Assembly (NCBI GenBank): GCA_003225295.1
Contig: QHYZ01000065.1
Location: 40,289-104,288, forward strand
Source: Acidobacteriota bacterium
GTDB lineage: Bacteria; Acidobacteriota; Terriglobia; Acidiferrales; UBA7541
Direction of reading: 5' to 3'
DNA length: 64,000 nucleotides
A model generated the notes under the pieces. That model saw only the letters and a program-made list of their open reading frames with translations, did no database searches and was not told the origin of the DNA. Numbering within the stretch: position 1 is the stretch's first letter; every line of letters starts with the position of its first letter. Made by a program: the position numbers and the translations under genes. Shown piece by piece: positions 45,457 through 54,488 of the stretch.

Positions 45457-46800
45457 CTAAAACGGGTGAGCGCCGTGCGCGCCCATCACAAAAAGAAACT
45501 GGAAAAGAAATTCATTGGCATTTGAGAAATCCGTTGGAGTAGTCGCCAAATGCCCGAAGCGGTACTGCCCGCGGATCTGGCTAAACTCGCTCGGCCAATA
45601 TGTCAGGATACCGGAAACGCCGGAGTCCGTCAGACGAGCATCGGTGGCGTGGCCGCTGCGGTCGAACCGTCCGCCGACGGTCCAACGGCGATTTACGCGG
45701 TATTCCGCCGAGGAGTACATGCCAAAGGCATGTTCTGTCTGGAGAAGACTCGGGAGCGCAGCAGAAAGCTGGTTGCGCGCGCTCCAGACCAGCTCGGTAC
45801 GGAACAAAAAGGAATTGTAGATAGCGCGGCGCAGCGGTTTCCAGCGGAGCGTAGCGTCTCCGCTGTAGAGATTGGTTAGGAAGTTCGAGCCGTTGTTGTT
45901 GTGGCCGCGAGCGTAGGAGAGGCCGAGATCGAGGTTAGTCGATTCGGTCAAATCCCGGTACGCGCGGAGGTGCCCGACCACGCTGACGTCCTGGCGGCGG
46001 ATGGCCTGGAACACCTCGGCAGAATCGCCGCGTAATACTTCCGCGCTCCCTTCGAGGAACCAGTTCTTAGGCGCGGGCAGAAAACGCGAGAGGAAGAAGC
46101 CGGCGTCGTCGATGCCGTCCTCGCCGCCGACTAAATTGTTGGTGACCAGCGGCCGGTCAATGAACGGCAGCGCGTGATTGTGAATGGTGTTGACCTTCCC
46201 AAAGTCAGCACGCTTCTTACCGACCTTGAGCAACAGTCCCGCGGGGAGCGACGTGAAGGTGACGTAAGCCTCTTCGACGTTTACGCCCGTCTCGCCGAAA
46301 GAGAGGAAGGCATCGGCGCGGGCGTAAGGATCGATGATGGCTTGCAAACCTACTTCCGATTCGTGCATCTCCAGCGAAGGCGACGGAGAAACGTTGTTGC
46401 GTCCGGCCGTGCCGATGAAATCGCCGATCAGGCTGATATCCGGATTTAGGAGTTTGGCGTTGCCGGAGGCGCCCCCGAAAGTCTGCGTTTGCACCACCTG
46501 GGCCGCTGCCGGCGCAGGAGAGGGGGACAGCATACCCGGCTCGGGGCGCGCGGAGGCTAGCAGAACTTGCGGGCCGGAAGAACGTTCCGGTGATTTCGTT
46601 TTGCGAAGTTCTGCTAGATCGCTGCGCAGGATGGCAACTTCTCCGGCGAGCATGCGCACTTGTTCTTCGAGTATTTTCATGCGGGCGTCTTCCGTATTTG
46701 CGCGGGAGACGTCGCTCTTAACCACTAACGTCGGAGCGTCCTGCGCATGCGCAAATGAGTAGAAAAGCAGCAAGGCGGATAAAGCAGCAAATCGTTTCAT
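45457..46800 (-). CDS. outer-membrane beta-barrel with N-terminal coiled coil, metal locus
   Basis: The 447-residue protein has a signal peptide ending AHAQ, a coiled-coil segment (about 35-70: DARMKILEEQVRMLAGEVAILRSDLAEL) and a Pro/Ala linker. A barrel-like domain follows (about 115-447) with alternating strands, e.g. LEMHESEVGLQAIIDPYARADAFLSFG, LLLKVGKKRADFGKVNTIH, and a terminal Phe. The coiled coil suggests a trimeric porin-like SlpA/SLH-type layout without SLH. Its position upstream of the metal-binding protein suggests passage of metal through the outer membrane. No plug domain or TonB box is evident, so it is not a classical TonB receptor. Confidence 0.78.
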   Translation of the reverse strand: MKRFAALSALLLFYSFAHAQDAPTLVVKSDVSRANTEDARMKILEEQVRMLAGEVAILRSDLAELRKTKSPERSSGPQVLLASARPEPGMLSPSPAPAAAQVVQTQTFGGASGNAKLLNPDISLIGDFIGTAGRNNVSPSPSLEMHESEVGLQAIIDPYARADAFLSFGETGVNVEEAYVTFTSLPAGLLLKVGKKRADFGKVNTIHNHALPFIDRPLVTNNLVGGEDGIDDAGFFLSRFLPAPKNWFLEGSAEVLRGDSAEVFQAIRRQDVSVVGHLRAYRDLTESTNLDLGLSYARGHNNNGSNFLTNLYSGDATLRWKPLRRAIYNSFLFRTELVWSARNQLSAALPSLLQTEHAFGMYSSAEYRVNRRWTVGGRFDRSGHATDARLTDSGVSGILTYWPSEFSQIRGQYRFGHLATTPTDFSNANEFLFQFLFVMGAHGAHPF

Positions 46801-46879
46801 GACATTACTCCTATAGTTCTCTGAAATTGAGCCCTAGTTGCAGGAAAAGTGGAGACGGGCAAGGGAGAAACGCAGAAAA

Positions 46880-47155
46880 CTACAGGGCGGGAGGCGCGCG
46901 CGGAGAGGCGGCGGGCGGAACCTCTGAGGAAGCCGAGATGACCAAAGGAACGAGTTCGAGCCGGTTGGTGACCGGCACCATGGCAATCGCCGGCGACTGC
47001 GTGGCGACCACGGAACCCGCCGTCGAGCACAGCGGACAAAGGTGCGATGCCGATGGCGTTACTGTGAGCTCACAACAATAATGAAGCTGCGACGCCAGAA
47101 AAACAGCGCCGAAGAGTAAGATCAGGAGGCACCTTTGCCGCGAAGCAACTTGCAT
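46880..47155 (-). CDS. small secreted CxxC protein next to the metal genes
   Basis: The 91-residue protein starts with a hydrophobic export segment (RQRCLLILLFGAVFLASQL), then HYCCELTVTPSASHLCPLCSTAGSVVA and a Pro/Ala-rich tail. The motif S-H-L-C-x-L-C is echoed in the other small protein at 47719-48012 (ACHLCQVLHMPALAAT). A His-Cys cluster next to a signal peptide is reminiscent of small DUF2946-type membrane proteins, but I do not recognise the family. The ATG at 47155 is preferred over the TTG at 47200. It is the first gene of the minus-strand metal unit, 56 bases from the operator. Confidence 0.6.
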   Translation of the reverse strand: MQVASRQRCLLILLFGAVFLASQLHYCCELTVTPSASHLCPLCSTAGSVVATQSPAIAMVPVTNRLELVPLVISASSEVPPAASPRAPPAL

Positions 47156-47210
47156 GTAACTGGTGAGACGGAGCTTAGGCAAGAAAAGTTGCTGGGTCAA
47201 GCGTGTAAAG

Positions 47211-47254
47211 TTGGATTTTTGTTGAATTATATACTATACTAGGTTATAGTATAT
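47211..47254. promoter_or_regulatory. perfect 10-bp inverted repeat operator over divergent promoters
   Basis: ATATACTATA (47229-47238) and TATAGTATAT (47245-47254) are perfect inverted arms around the 6-base spacer CTAGGT. On the plus strand TATACT (47235-47240) with TTGGAT (47211-47216, spacing 18) gives a promoter for the sensor gene. On the minus strand a perfect TATAAT (47231-47226) overlaps the same palindrome and would drive the metal-uptake genes. The arms closely resemble the TATAGTAT-type sites of FrmR/RcnR-family repressors, though the G/C tract is only TAGG. Confidence 0.78.
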
Positions 47255-47257
47255 GGC

Positions 47258-47536
47258 ATGGCACACACGGCCAGGGACAAAGAAAAGCTCTTGATCCGGG
47301 TTCGTCGAATCCGCGGACAAGTCGAGGCCGTGGAACGGTCGCTGAAGGAAGACCACGAATGCACCGATGTGCTTCAACTGGTGGCGGCTTGCCGAGGAGC
47401 GCTGAACGGCTTGATGGCCGAACTGGTGGAGGGCCATATCTGGTTCCATGTCCTGGACCCGGATCGCGCCAAAGATTCCCCTCAGGCGGTGGCCGCCGAG
47501 GAACTGATCGATATCGTGAGAGCCTATTTGAAATAA
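47258..47536 (+). CDS. CsoR/RcnR-family metal-sensing repressor
   Basis: The 92-residue all-helical repressor resembles RcnR and FrmR: MAHTARDKEKLL, RVRRIRGQVEAVERSL, HECTDVLQLVAACRGALNGLMAELVEGHI, and the ending ELIDIVRAYLK. Residues His3, Cys35, His60 and His64 match the Ni/Co ligand set of E. coli RcnR at the same positions. FrmR (formaldehyde) lacks His3 and His64, and CsoR (copper) has a second Cys. A Ni(II)/Co(II)-type or related sensor is therefore the best guess. The start lies 3 bases after the palindrome, so it should repress itself and the divergent metal genes. Confidence 0.88.
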   Translation: MAHTARDKEKLLIRVRRIRGQVEAVERSLKEDHECTDVLQLVAACRGALNGLMAELVEGHIWFHVLDPDRAKDSPQAVAAEELIDIVRAYLK

Positions 47537-47718
47537 GCAAAGAATCCGGCGCTCTGGTGGATTGGTGTGCGTCCCGGGTTCTCCGCAACGAAAACCGCTT
47601 GCAGTATCTGTGGGCGGGCCTAGGACGGAATGCCAGTCTAAGTCGGTAACATGCAAATAATTCATTGCAACCAAGGCGCTTAGAAGTCCGTCTAAGGTGC
47701 TAAGCTAAGGTGTCGCCT

Positions 47719-48012
47719 ATGCACTGGTGGATATCCATTTTCGGGGGAACGCGCCGAGCGGTGCCGTTGCTGGCTTCGGTGGCGCTGCTGTATTTTGCGG
47801 CGGGCGGCTCTCTCGTCCACCAGCACACCAACGGGCCTGATGCTGCCTGCCATCTCTGCCAGGTGCTGCACATGCCGGCGCTGGCGGCTACCCGGGTGGA
47901 CCTAGCCAGCACGCCTCAGACCGTCACCTTGTTTTCTTCGCTGCCGCAGCATGTGGCGCCCAGCGATTCCTTTTCTCTGCATCGTGCAGGTCGCGCTCCT
48001 CCCGCGGTTTAA
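47719..48012 (+). CDS. small secreted protein with CHLC motif
   Basis: The 97-residue protein begins MHWWISIFGGTRRAVPLLASVALLYFAAGGSLVHQH, a hydrophobic export or anchor segment ending in HQH. It continues ACHLCQVLHMPALAAT and a Ser/Pro-rich tail. The His-Cys-Leu-Cys motif parallels the minus-strand protein at 46880-47155, with which it brackets the RcnR-like gene. TAAGGTG precedes the ATG at 47719. I do not recognise a named family. Metal binding is suggested by the His/Cys cluster only. Confidence 0.6.
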   Translation: MHWWISIFGGTRRAVPLLASVALLYFAAGGSLVHQHTNGPDAACHLCQVLHMPALAATRVDLASTPQTVTLFSSLPQHVAPSDSFSLHRAGRAPPAV

Positions 48013-48136
48013 TCTCTCCTCTGACTCGAACTGTATTTCCGTGCGCTGGGCCATCTGAAGGCTAGCGCCGCCGCCATTTTTCCGGCGGCCTCTATCCACA
48101 CAAACACAAATGGCCCTCGAAAGGGATGGAGAAAAA

Positions 48137-50797
48137 ATGTTCAAGCGTTTGAGTATCAGCGTGGTGTTTGGATTGGTGTTGTTTTTTGCGGCCGCTCCGG
48201 CTAAGGCACAGTCGGGTAACTCCGGATCGATTGAAGGCGTGGTGAAAGACGCATCTGGCGGAGTGGTGGCCGGGGCCACGGTTGAAATCTCCTATGCCGT
48301 GAGCGGTCTTCACCGGGAGATTACCACGGAAAGCGACGGGAGCTTCAAGTTCACGAACGTCCCCTTCAATTCCTATCACCTGGTAGTGTCGGCAGGAGGA
48401 TTTGCGAGCTACACGCAGGACGTGGAGGTGCGCGCCGGTGTGCCGGTGACCGTGCAAATCGCTTTGAAGGTTGGGACGGCGGTACAGACCGTGACCGTCG
48501 AAGCGAAGGATCTGGTGGAAAACGAATCGACCTTTCACACGGACATCGACCGGGGCTTGTTCGACCGGCTCCCACTGGAGAGTTCGTCATCTTCGGTCAG
48601 CTCGCTTGTGACCCTGGCGGCACCGGGGGCGGTGGCGGACTCGAACGGCCTGGTTCACGCCATCGGCGACCATGCGGAGAGCTCGTTTTCGGTCGATGGC
48701 CAACCGATTACGGATCAGACCAGCAAAGTCTTTTCCAATCAAATCCCGGTCGATTCGATTCAATCGCTGGAAGTCATCTCCGGCGCTCCGCCCGCCGAAT
48801 TTGGTGACAAGACGAGTTTGGTCATCAAGGTGACGACGCGTTCCGGCCTGGGCCAGACAAAACCGGTGGGCAGCGTGAAAGCCTCTTACGGCAGCTTTGG
48901 CTCGGCGAACGGTGGCTTTGACGTAGCGTTTGGCGGTCCGAAGTGGGGCAATTTCATCGCCGCGAACGCGTTGAATGCTGGCCGTTTCCTCGATCCGCCA
49001 GAATTCCAAGTGATGCATGCCAAGGGCAACGAACAGAACCTATTCGACCGCGTGGACTGGCAGCTTACCGGCGCAGACTCGGTGCATCTAAATGCCGGCT
49101 ATACGCGGTCTTGGTTCCAAAATCCGAATTCTTTCGACGCGGCGCTAACTGGCCAGGATCAGCGCGCACAGATCAAGACCTACAACATTGCGCCGACTTG
49201 GACCCACTTGTTCAGCACCAGCACCTTGCTGAATGTCGCCTTCTTCGCACGGCACGACCAGTTCAACTATTACCCCAGCGCAAATCCCCTGGCGGATCTT
49301 TCCGAGACTGCCACTCAACAGCGCAAGCTGACCAACCTGGGTCTGCGCGGCGATCTTTCCTATGTGCAGGGCATCCATAACGTGAAAATGGGAGTGACCT
49401 TCGAGCACACCCTCTTGACCGAGGGCTTCAGCCTGGGTCTTACGGACCCCACGATCAATTCGCCGTGTCTGGTGGCCAACGCCGCCGGGGACTTGCTCGG
49501 ATCCAGAGATACCAGCCTCACCGACCCGACACAGTGCGCGGGGGCCGGACTTCAGCCGAACGATGGCACCGTTGCCAATGCCGCCGCGGCGCCGTTCATC
49601 CCCATCCTGGGCTGCATTGACCTGACCAGGCCCACGCCGGCAGCCACGGACGGCTGCGCCACTCCGCAAAGCGCGCTATTCGGTTTCCGCGGCCGCGGGG
49701 ACGTTCGGGAGATCGCGCTCTATCTGCAAGACACCATTACCAAAGGCAATTGGTCCTTCAATGTGGGTGTGCGCGGCGATCTGTATCGGGGTCTCACCAA
49801 AGAGTCACAAATCGAGCCGCGTGCCGGGATTTCCTACAACATCAAGCCGAGCAATACGGTTATGCGCGTTTCCTATGCGCGCATCCTTGAGACTCCCTTC
49901 AACGAAAACCTGGTGGTTGCCAGCATCACGGGTGATCCTTTCCTGGATGCTATCTTTGGCGGGTCATCGGGGCCGATTCGCGCCGGGCAGCGCAACGAAT
50001 TCCATGCGGGACTTCAGCAGGCCTTCGGGAGATACCTGGTCGTCGACGGTGATTACCTCTGGAAGTATACCCACAACGCTTACGACTTCAGCGACCTGCT
50101 GAACACGCCGATTTTCTTTCCGATTGGGTGGCACAACTCGAAGATCAGTGGGTTCAACGCGCGCGTCAGCGTGCCCAATTTCCATGGCGTCACGGTATTG
50201 ACCGTCATGGGCCATGCTTCCGCTCGCTACTTTCAACCCCAGGTCGGCGGGCTAGGTACCAGCGATGGACCTGTTTTCCGCATCGATCACGACCAAAACT
50301 TTCAACAGACCACGCACGTGCAATACCAGCCGCGGAAACGCGCCCCCTGGGTGGCGTTCAATTGGCGCTATGACAGCGGCCTTGTGGCTGGTGCCGTTCC
50401 CTTTGCGGGGGACAGCACCACGCCAGTGGATCTCACCGGGCTTTCGGCAGACCAGCAGATCCAGGCTGGTCTCTTCTGCGGGAGCGTTTTCCCCACACTG
50501 AGCACTCCACTGGTGACGTGCGACCCCTCTCTGTACGGGTCGACGCGGCTCAAGATACCGGCTCCGGGAACGGAGAGTGACGATCACAATCCTCCGCGGG
50601 TCGCTCCACGCCACCTGTTCGACGCCAGCGTGGGAGATGACGACCTCTTCCATGGCGACCACTACAAGTGGAGCCTGCGCCTCACGGTCATCAACCTGAC
50701 GAATAAGACCGCGCTTTATAACTTCCTGTCGACGTTCAGCGGAACGCACTTTGTGACGCCGCGCAGTTACACGGCGGAACTCGGCTTTCATTTCTAG
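48137..50797 (+). CDS. TonB-type outer-membrane receptor with carboxypeptidase-regulatory domain
   Basis: The 886-residue protein has a signal peptide ending PAKAQ. A CarboxypepD_reg-like beta-sandwich (about 30-115: GSIEGVVKDASGGVVAGATVEI) follows, then a plug domain (about 125-235: FSVDGQPITDQTSKVFSNQIPVDSIQSLEVISGAPPAEFGDKTS) and a long beta-barrel ending in FHF. This Oar-like layout is abundant in acidobacteria. It probably imports or secretes a large substrate, and the substrate cannot be read. The start at 48137 has GGAGAAAA upstream. A GC-rich hairpin (GCCGCC / GGCGGC near 48068-48086) lies in the leader. It may be cotranscribed with the small CHLC gene upstream. Confidence 0.88.
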   Translation: MFKRLSISVVFGLVLFFAAAPAKAQSGNSGSIEGVVKDASGGVVAGATVEISYAVSGLHREITTESDGSFKFTNVPFNSYHLVVSAGGFASYTQDVEVRAGVPVTVQIALKVGTAVQTVTVEAKDLVENESTFHTDIDRGLFDRLPLESSSSSVSSLVTLAAPGAVADSNGLVHAIGDHAESSFSVDGQPITDQTSKVFSNQIPVDSIQSLEVISGAPPAEFGDKTSLVIKVTTRSGLGQTKPVGSVKASYGSFGSANGGFDVAFGGPKWGNFIAANALNAGRFLDPPEFQVMHAKGNEQNLFDRVDWQLTGADSVHLNAGYTRSWFQNPNSFDAALTGQDQRAQIKTYNIAPTWTHLFSTSTLLNVAFFARHDQFNYYPSANPLADLSETATQQRKLTNLGLRGDLSYVQGIHNVKMGVTFEHTLLTEGFSLGLTDPTINSPCLVANAAGDLLGSRDTSLTDPTQCAGAGLQPNDGTVANAAAAPFIPILGCIDLTRPTPAATDGCATPQSALFGFRGRGDVREIALYLQDTITKGNWSFNVGVRGDLYRGLTKESQIEPRAGISYNIKPSNTVMRVSYARILETPFNENLVVASITGDPFLDAIFGGSSGPIRAGQRNEFHAGLQQAFGRYLVVDGDYLWKYTHNAYDFSDLLNTPIFFPIGWHNSKISGFNARVSVPNFHGVTVLTVMGHASARYFQPQVGGLGTSDGPVFRIDHDQNFQQTTHVQYQPRKRAPWVAFNWRYDSGLVAGAVPFAGDSTTPVDLTGLSADQQIQAGLFCGSVFPTLSTPLVTCDPSLYGSTRLKIPAPGTESDDHNPPRVAPRHLFDASVGDDDLFHGDHYKWSLRLTVINLTNKTALYNFLSTFSGTHFVTPRSYTAELGFHF

Positions 50798-50960
50798 AAA
50801 CGGCAGGAGCCGAGCGGTGGACGGGCCGGCCATTGCCAGCGAAATGGCCGGCTTGTCTGCGGCTCCCAGCCGCGATTTCTCTGCAAGAATTACGATCCAA
50901 GTCGTTCTACCTCCAAGCGCGACTGCTGATGATAAGCGCGTTGCGCCTTTGGAGGTTTCC

Positions 50961-52487
50961 ATGTCTTCCTCAAGTGCGTCGCTTTCGGCCGGCATTAGCT
51001 TGCTTCTGGGTGTTGCGGCACTGCTTATGCCGGATTCGCGGCCCGAGGTAAAGACCGCTGCGACAGCCCCAGACAAGGCTGCCCACGGGCCTTTCAAGAC
51101 GAGCGCGCTGCGAATCGATTTGAGTAAGGCCATGAAAGTGAATCTCCCGGCGACAAGCCGCGATTTCGAAGCCGCTTCCTTCGGCACCCCCGACGGTAAG
51201 AGCGGCTGGGTGCTGCGGCTCCCCGGCGGGCGGCCCATCGCCACGCCGGCCTACGCCGATGGGATGCTCTTTGTCGGCGGCGGCTACGGCTCGCACGAGT
51301 TTTACGCCCTGGACTCCGAGACGGGAAGAGTCATTTGGAAGCTCCAAACGGGCGACGACGGACCGACCGCGGCGGTGGTGGCCGACGGAATGGTGGCCTT
51401 CAACACCGAGAGCTGCACGCTGGTGGTGGTAGAGGAGAGAAGGGGACGTGTGATTTGGCAGGAGTGGCTGGGCGATCCGCTGATGAGCCAGCCGGCGATT
51501 GATAAGGGCGTGCTGTTTATGGCCCATCCGGCGGCCACCGGGCGGCCCACGAAGCCCTTGGAATTTCATCCTCGGCCAGCGTCGCCGCGCGGCAGCCACC
51601 GGCTGCTCGCCGCGGAACTCAGCACCGGCCGGCATATCTGGGAACAGGAGATTTCCGGCGATGTGATTACCGCGCCCGTCGTCTCCGACGGGACGGTCTA
51701 TTTCACGACGTTCAATGGGACTTCCTATGCCCTCGATGCCGGTGACGGCTCGGTGGTGTGGGTAAAGGTAAACGCGGCCACCAGCGCGCCGGTGATTGCC
51801 AACGGGCAGCTCTATGAGACGCGCAAGACGTTAGCGGGGAAAGAAACGGTAGAGGGGCTCGCGCGTGTGGACACGAAAGATGGAAACGCTCGCGACCGGG
51901 AGTTGATCGCCAAGAGCAAAGCCGAATACCTCAACCAAGGAAGCGGAGGCGGTGTGGCGCTTTCGTCCGCGGCGGTGCATGCTCTGGATTCCTCGGTGGG
52001 CTTCAGCGCGGCTCCGTCTTCCGCAAAGCTGGCCGAAGCCAACAACGCTGTCGGTGTGAATTCCGTGGTTGGGGCCTGGGCGTTTCAGGGCTCGCGCGCG
52101 GCGGTGAGCAAGGGACAAATCCTGAATGCCCAGGGGAACTACATCAATTCCGTGCGCGCGGCGGATGGGCGTCAGACCTGGCAGGCGGAAGTTGTGGGGT
52201 TGCCTGGTACGGCGGGCGGGCAGGTTTTTTCGCCGCCGGCCGTGGGCCGCGATTATCTCTATCTCGCGGGCGCGGATGGCCATCTGGTGTCCGTGCGGCA
52301 AAGCAACGGCGGTATCGGATTTTCTTATGCGCTGAAGGCCCCCATGGCCTTTCAACCAGTTTTGGCGAAAGGAAACGTCTATGCCGGGACTTCCGACGGG
52401 CGGCTGATTTGCCTGAAGACGGGAAACCAAGACGCCGACGGCTGGTACGCCTGGGGCGGCAACGCGCAACACAACAAGATTCAGTGA
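50961..52487 (+). CDS. secreted PQQ-like beta-propeller protein
   Basis: The 508-residue protein starts at an ATG with GGAGGTTTCC directly upstream and a signal peptide (LSAGISLLLGVAALLMP). Repeated propeller blades follow with the PQQ/BamB-like pattern: FYALDSETGRVIWKLQTG, LLAAELSTGRHIWEQEISG, SYALDAGDGSVVWVKV, SVRAADGRQTWQAEVVG, and LYLAGADGHLVSVR. It ends YAWGGNAQHNKIQ, a usual terminal motif. It lacks catalytic dehydrogenase residues, so it is more likely a scaffold or binding protein than a quinoprotein enzyme. It follows the TonB-type receptor by 163 bases and may work with it. Confidence 0.85.
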   Translation: MSSSSASLSAGISLLLGVAALLMPDSRPEVKTAATAPDKAAHGPFKTSALRIDLSKAMKVNLPATSRDFEAASFGTPDGKSGWVLRLPGGRPIATPAYADGMLFVGGGYGSHEFYALDSETGRVIWKLQTGDDGPTAAVVADGMVAFNTESCTLVVVEERRGRVIWQEWLGDPLMSQPAIDKGVLFMAHPAATGRPTKPLEFHPRPASPRGSHRLLAAELSTGRHIWEQEISGDVITAPVVSDGTVYFTTFNGTSYALDAGDGSVVWVKVNAATSAPVIANGQLYETRKTLAGKETVEGLARVDTKDGNARDRELIAKSKAEYLNQGSGGGVALSSAAVHALDSSVGFSAAPSSAKLAEANNAVGVNSVVGAWAFQGSRAAVSKGQILNAQGNYINSVRAADGRQTWQAEVVGLPGTAGGQVFSPPAVGRDYLYLAGADGHLVSVRQSNGGIGFSYALKAPMAFQPVLAKGNVYAGTSDGRLICLKTGNQDADGWYAWGGNAQHNKIQ

Positions 52488-52518
52488 GCCGGGTGTCTCC
52501 GCACAAAACAGTGGTGTT

Positions 52519-54108
52519 CTATTTCTCGGCGAGATAGGTTTTTGCCTCGGCGAGTTCCACTCGATCGGCACTTGGGTCACAGACCTGGGTGAGTTTGGCG
52601 TAGAACGATTGCGCGCTCCCGGCGTCACCGCTTGCCTGGGCGGAGCGCGCGGCACCCAGAAGACCGTCAAAGCGGTTCGGTGAATTTTTCAGCACCGTCC
52701 GGTATTGAGCGAGGGCTTCGGCGGGACGCCTGACTTCCATGAGCATGTCCGCGAGCATTTCGCGCGCGGGAATGCCGACGGATTCGCCGCCGTTTTTGTC
52801 CTGACGGTCGGCGGCGGCGCGCAGCTCCTCGATCGCGTCCTCGGTCTTGCCCTTGGCGAAGGCCAGCCAGGCTTCGGCTTCGCGTAAATCGGTGGCTTTT
52901 TCTGTAGAGACCGTGTAGCCGCTCTTTTTCGAGCGCTTCTCGCGGTCGGCCACCAGCTCGGTAAGTTCCTTGAGGTCAGATTCCGCGCCGGCCACGTCGC
53001 CGCTGCGCGCCGCGCCAATCGCGCGGGCCCAATACGTGGTGTCCTCCCAGTTCTTGCGTATCGCCGGAATCGCCAAAGCAGCTGCTTCTGTCCAGCGGTG
53101 CAATTCGAGCGCCGTGCGCGCGGCCAGATAGGCGCGATGATCGGCCTTAACTTCATCACTTGCCCCAACAACGTGGTTGGTGTGTTCGATGACTTCGCGC
53201 GCTTTGGCTTCCTGGCCGCTCTGGAGGTAGGAGTAGCTCAGGAAGTCCATGGCATGGGTCTGATAGTGAGATTCCGCCTGGTGCATTTCCGCGGCATGCG
53301 CGCCAGCGGCATTGGCGGCAATATTCGAGGTGATGGAATCCTGCCACAGGCCGAGGCGCACAAAGATATGCGCAGGCATGTGCAGGGCGTGAGCGGAGTC
53401 CGGCGCGATGGCCGCATAACGGCGGGCAGCGTCAAGGCCTTGGGCTGCGAATTCGGGACGATCCGTGGCATGGATCAGGTAGTGCGCAACACCGGGGTGG
53501 TCCGGATGCTGTCGAAGCAGCCCTTCGAGGAGGGAGATGGCCTTCTCTAGGTTTTCCGTGGTGTCGCTGTCTTCCTCGGCCAGGGAGACCAGCGAAAGAG
53601 CATAGAACGAGCCGATTTCGGCGTCACCGGGATTGCCGCGGTAGAAATGCGCAAGAGCGGCGGAGTAGGCCTGGGTGCGCTGGACATGCGTCATTTTGGA
53701 TTTCTTCTCGAAGAAAGCGGCGGCCGCGTTGAGGAAACCCTGTTCCCGTGGACTAGCGGTGTGCAGCTTCAGCGCCTTCTCGATATCTTTGCGGCCTTGT
53801 TTCAAAGTTTTATCATTGGGAAATTCCCACAGCTGGTAATAACGGGCCATGGCTGTTCCCCAGTACGCCATGGCGCACTTTGGATCGCGGGTAGCCGCGA
53901 CGGCAAAGCTTTTCTCGGATTGCGTGTATTGGAACGAGTGCAGCAGCGCGACGCCCTGTTCGATCGTGGGTTGGACTTCCGCCGTGCAACTGGTCGGGAA
54001 ATTCACTTTGCCGAGCTGAGCGCTATGCGCTCGAGACGCGGCCGGTTCGAGAGCAAGAAAAAAGATGAGCAGCCCGAAGGCGGAGGTGGACGGTCGCTCG
54101 TGGCGCAT
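52519..54108 (-). CDS. secreted TPR-repeat protein
   Basis: The 529-residue protein has a signal peptide (about 1-28). Residues 30-529 are a solenoid of TPR-like helix pairs: QGVALLHSFQYTQSEKSFAVAATRDPKCAMAYWGTAMA, HALHMPAHIFVRLGLWQDSITSN, and EMLADMLMEVRRPAEALAQYRTVLKNSPNRFDGLLGAARSA. The AYWGxAMxxYxxLW motif and the HxPxHIFxRLG motif recur in a conserved family of secreted bacterial TPR proteins without assigned function. It converges with the propeller gene, 31 bases apart. Confidence 0.85.
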   Translation of the reverse strand: MRHERPSTSAFGLLIFFLALEPAASRAHSAQLGKVNFPTSCTAEVQPTIEQGVALLHSFQYTQSEKSFAVAATRDPKCAMAYWGTAMARYYQLWEFPNDKTLKQGRKDIEKALKLHTASPREQGFLNAAAAFFEKKSKMTHVQRTQAYSAALAHFYRGNPGDAEIGSFYALSLVSLAEEDSDTTENLEKAISLLEGLLRQHPDHPGVAHYLIHATDRPEFAAQGLDAARRYAAIAPDSAHALHMPAHIFVRLGLWQDSITSNIAANAAGAHAAEMHQAESHYQTHAMDFLSYSYLQSGQEAKAREVIEHTNHVVGASDEVKADHRAYLAARTALELHRWTEAAALAIPAIRKNWEDTTYWARAIGAARSGDVAGAESDLKELTELVADREKRSKKSGYTVSTEKATDLREAEAWLAFAKGKTEDAIEELRAAADRQDKNGGESVGIPAREMLADMLMEVRRPAEALAQYRTVLKNSPNRFDGLLGAARSAQASGDAGSAQSFYAKLTQVCDPSADRVELAEAKTYLAEK

Positions 54109-54213
54109 GACGCTTCTCCTATTGTTCCCGAGTGATTCTACCTCCTGCGGTTGGCTTTGGTGGAGTTAAACCTTTGGCGACGGGGCGGTTGGACGCGGCT
54201 TTGGCCTGGAGGC

Positions 54214-54410
54214 TACAATAGGCATGGAGCGGTTCTTCGAAGCAGGTGCGGGAGCGAAAGCTGTTTGAACCAATGACGAATCTCTGAGGTGCTGCGGATA
54301 GACAGCCCGTGTGCACGGCCTGTCCCGCCGGCGCGTCCCATCGAGTAGCAAGGATGAAGACGCGCGAGCGGGGCAGGAAAGCCTAACGGTTGGCTCGTGG
54401 CGCCCTACTA
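54214..54410 (+). ncRNA. structured intergenic region upstream of ymdB, candidate ncRNA or leader
   Basis: The 370 bases before the ymdB-like gene hold no credible protein. TACAAT (54214-54219) looks like a -10 element. Downstream, GGTTC (54231-54235) pairs with GAACC (54267-54271) around an AGC-GAAA-GCT hairpin (54253-54262). GCGG...GACAGCCCGTG (54294-54311) pairs with CACGGCCTGTC-CCGC (54314-54328). GCGTC-CATC (54333-54342) pairs with GATG-GACGC (54353-54363). Three stacked hairpins in a row are unusual for a spacer. I recognise no known class (not SRP, RNase P, tmRNA, or a known riboswitch). Confidence 0.4.
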
Positions 54411-54488
54411 TTTCAGAGGTTCACGGCCTAGCTCTCCACGGCCAAGCGGTCCGCTCCATTTTTTGTGTTTTGCGGTGTCCAAGAGTTC

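Noticed and set aside
45457..46800. TonB-dependent receptor assignment for the barrel of the metal locus
   Set aside because: No plug domain or TonB box is visible and the N-terminus is a coiled coil, so a porin-like barrel fits better.
54214..54410. SRP RNA, RNase P RNA or tmRNA
   Set aside because: The diagnostic core sequences of these RNAs are absent.
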